From: Oegoconia quadripuncta
Taxonomy: Eukaryota > Arthropoda > Insecta > Lepidoptera > Autostichidae
Reading direction: 5' to 3'
DNA length: 64,000 bases
NCBI GenBank assembly: GCA_949316235.1
Contig: OX438744.1
Coordinates: 36,762,778 to 36,826,777, forward strand
Part shown: one piece after another, positions 62,644 through 64,000 of the stretch
Layout: each line of letters starts with the position of its first letter
Numbering within the stretch: the first letter of the stretch is position 1
Notes under the pieces: model-generated
Databases searched by the model: none
Told to the model about the DNA's origin: nothing
What the model saw: only the letters and a program-made list of their open reading frames with translations
Program-made: the position numbers and the translations under genes

Positions 62644-63231
62644 CACAGAGTAGTATATTAAGTAGAAAGTAAAACACAGGTTGTTTGATGTGTTTGGATG
62701 CTAACATAGTGTTTCGGGGGTTTCCCTTTCTATTTATAGTTACATATTAAATTTGACATTTAGTTACACAAAGCGCGTATCTAATAAACTTCCTATATAC
62801 AAAACATCGTTAAAGCAAGCCTCGTCTTAACTCAACGTCACGCGTACATCTTACTATTTCTTCGGGGTCATTAGCGGGAACGACACCCATTCCGGGGCCC
62901 ATTTAGATAAAATGTCAGAGATTTGAACCAAGATCTCCCCCCACCACCCCGCCCCGTGTAATGAGTCGCGAAGATTTTCCTAGGGTGAGAATGTTTGTAT
63001 AGGGTGTGAATTTATGTTGAGCTATTTGTGTGATTGTTATGAATTACCTACTGGTATCTGTATAGATAAGAAAAATTAAACAATTTTCAGTTACGAACCT
63101 TTTTTTGTGGCCACTAAAGTTGATGTAAAGATGAAATATGTCGATGGTCTTTATCAATTTCACAAATAATTTTGTCATGCTGTTTGATTTATTGTGACGT
63201 CACCGTCGTCGTTGTTAAAATTACGATTTAT
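62644..63231. other. Unassigned
   Basis: A C-rich segment CCCCCACCACCCCGCCCCGT at 62938-62957. No gene. Confidence 0.35.
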
Positions 63232-63475
63232 ATCCGCCTCCATGGCTCAATGTTAACAACATTGGTCCGCCTGGCTAGCTACCACCATCTTATCTAAATC
63301 TGTCGCCAAGCAGCAATCTTAATAGCATTGCTGTGATCTGGCTGTCAGAGATAAAATAGCCAGTCCCCCAAATGTGTTGGGGTTTCCGGGTTAGTACGCT
63401 TCCACCTTCGACCTCATTTTCACTTAATATCACATGTGATTGAGGTGAAGTACCAATCCGTAGTGCGTAAAAAAA
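63232..63475 (+). mobile_element. SINE-C with internal deletion
   Basis: Head CCGCCTCCATGGCTCAATGT is joined directly to GGTCCGCCTGGCTAGCTACC, so the B-box segment has been lost. The tail ends GTGCGTAAAAAAA. The minus frame inside is spurious. Confidence 0.85.
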
Positions 63476-63799
63476 ATCCAACCAAGTGCTGGTAGCCCGA
63501 AATGGTCGACTATAAGGAAACTTTTTGGAAATTTACAACTTTTTTTACTACTTACTAAATCTTAGGTTTTACTGGAAAGTCTTATAGCTCAGTTCGAGAT
63601 TTTACAGTCACATAAACCAGAAACCAGACTGACAATTTATACTCACAACGAATATCTCCCTGTATACCTACAGTAGGTGGGTAGTTGAATTAGAGATTCG
63701 TTTGCTTATCTTTGCTCTCTTCAGACGACGTGAACCCTCTGCTACTTTTATAATGCATTATTTAGAATAGGGGAGGCTGTACCTACCCATGAGTTTTGT
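63476..63799. other. Unassigned
   Basis: No feature recognised. Confidence 0.35.
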
Positions 63800-63948
63800 T
63801 TGGCATTTCCATTTATTCACGAGTCATGGATATTTATATAAATATTTATGTACGTTTAACCGTTATTCAGTATCTATAGAAGCTTTGCTTAGTTTGGAAC
63901 TAGATTGATTGGTGTAAGTATCCGAAAGATTTATTTTATATTCATTTA
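63800..63948 (+). mobile_element. SINE-B distal body
   Basis: CATTTATTCACGAGTCATGG, TTTATATAAATATTTATGTA and CTTTGCTTAGTTTGGAACTA. The head is missing. Confidence 0.75.
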
Positions 63949-63964
63949 ACCCTGAGTTTAATCA

Positions 63965-64000
63965 AAAACGGCGATGAGCTCACCCCCTGTCACGTGTGCA
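63965..64000 (+). repeat. Repeat F, cut by the window end
   Basis: CACCCCCTGTCACGTGTGCA matches the middle of repeat F copies. Confidence 0.4.

Overview
This window is animal nuclear DNA, AT-rich and almost entirely made of transposable-element debris. The repeat families point to a moth or butterfly (Lepidoptera). They include tRNA-headed SINEs with long tails, LINE 3' ends finishing in short tandem tails such as (TATC)n, (TTGAT)n or (TTTGTA)n, and small Helitrons ending in a GC-rich hairpin plus CTAG. That assignment rests on remembered lepidopteran repeat types, not on a search. There is no bacterial-style gene organisation, no rRNA gene, no convincing functional tRNA gene and no CRISPR array. 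The only plausible piece of a host gene is one 159-bp exon at 5611-5769.

Family names used here are local. SINE-A, SINE-B and SINE-C have tRNA-like heads (A and B share their body). SINE-D is tRNA-headed and SINE-K is 5S-rRNA-headed; D and K share a 3' tail. LINE-1, LINE-2 and LINE-3 are 3' ends of jockey/CR1-type elements, recognised by their last codons. LINE-4 and LINE-5 are known only from their 3' untranslated ends. M1, M2 and M3 are MITE-like inverted-repeat elements. F, G, N, P and Q are dispersed repeats of unknown class.

Layout. 1-5 kb: an RTE-type LINE 3' end with target-site duplications (TSDs), then LINE and SINE fragments. 5-6.1 kb: a long hairpin and the isolated exon. 6-24 kb: LINE-1, SINE-B, SINE-C and Helitron copies, some nested, with a CpG-rich patch near 9 kb. 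24.9-31.65 kb: a candidate large DNA transposon with CACGG termini, motif-rich subterminal blocks and a decayed five-exon SAM-like gene. 32-38 kb: more LINE and SINE copies, a Helitron nested in a MITE, and a 27-bp minisatellite. 38.7-40.2 kb: a stretch without recognisable repeats. 40.2-41.4 kb: a truncated reverse-transcriptase LINE with TSD. 42-57 kb: dense nested repeats. 57.5-58.35 kb: a mariner-derived element with two identical 247-bp arms. 61.34-62.64 kb: a complete mariner with an intact 357-codon transposase.

Functionally, the one protein that looks intact is the mariner transposase. The clearest biological stories are (i) SINEs with two different Pol III promoters sharing a tail with an RTE-type LINE, (ii) Helitron insertions exactly between A and T, (iii) the large CACGG element carrying an intron-containing non-transposase gene, and (iv) the perfect-arm mariner derivative.
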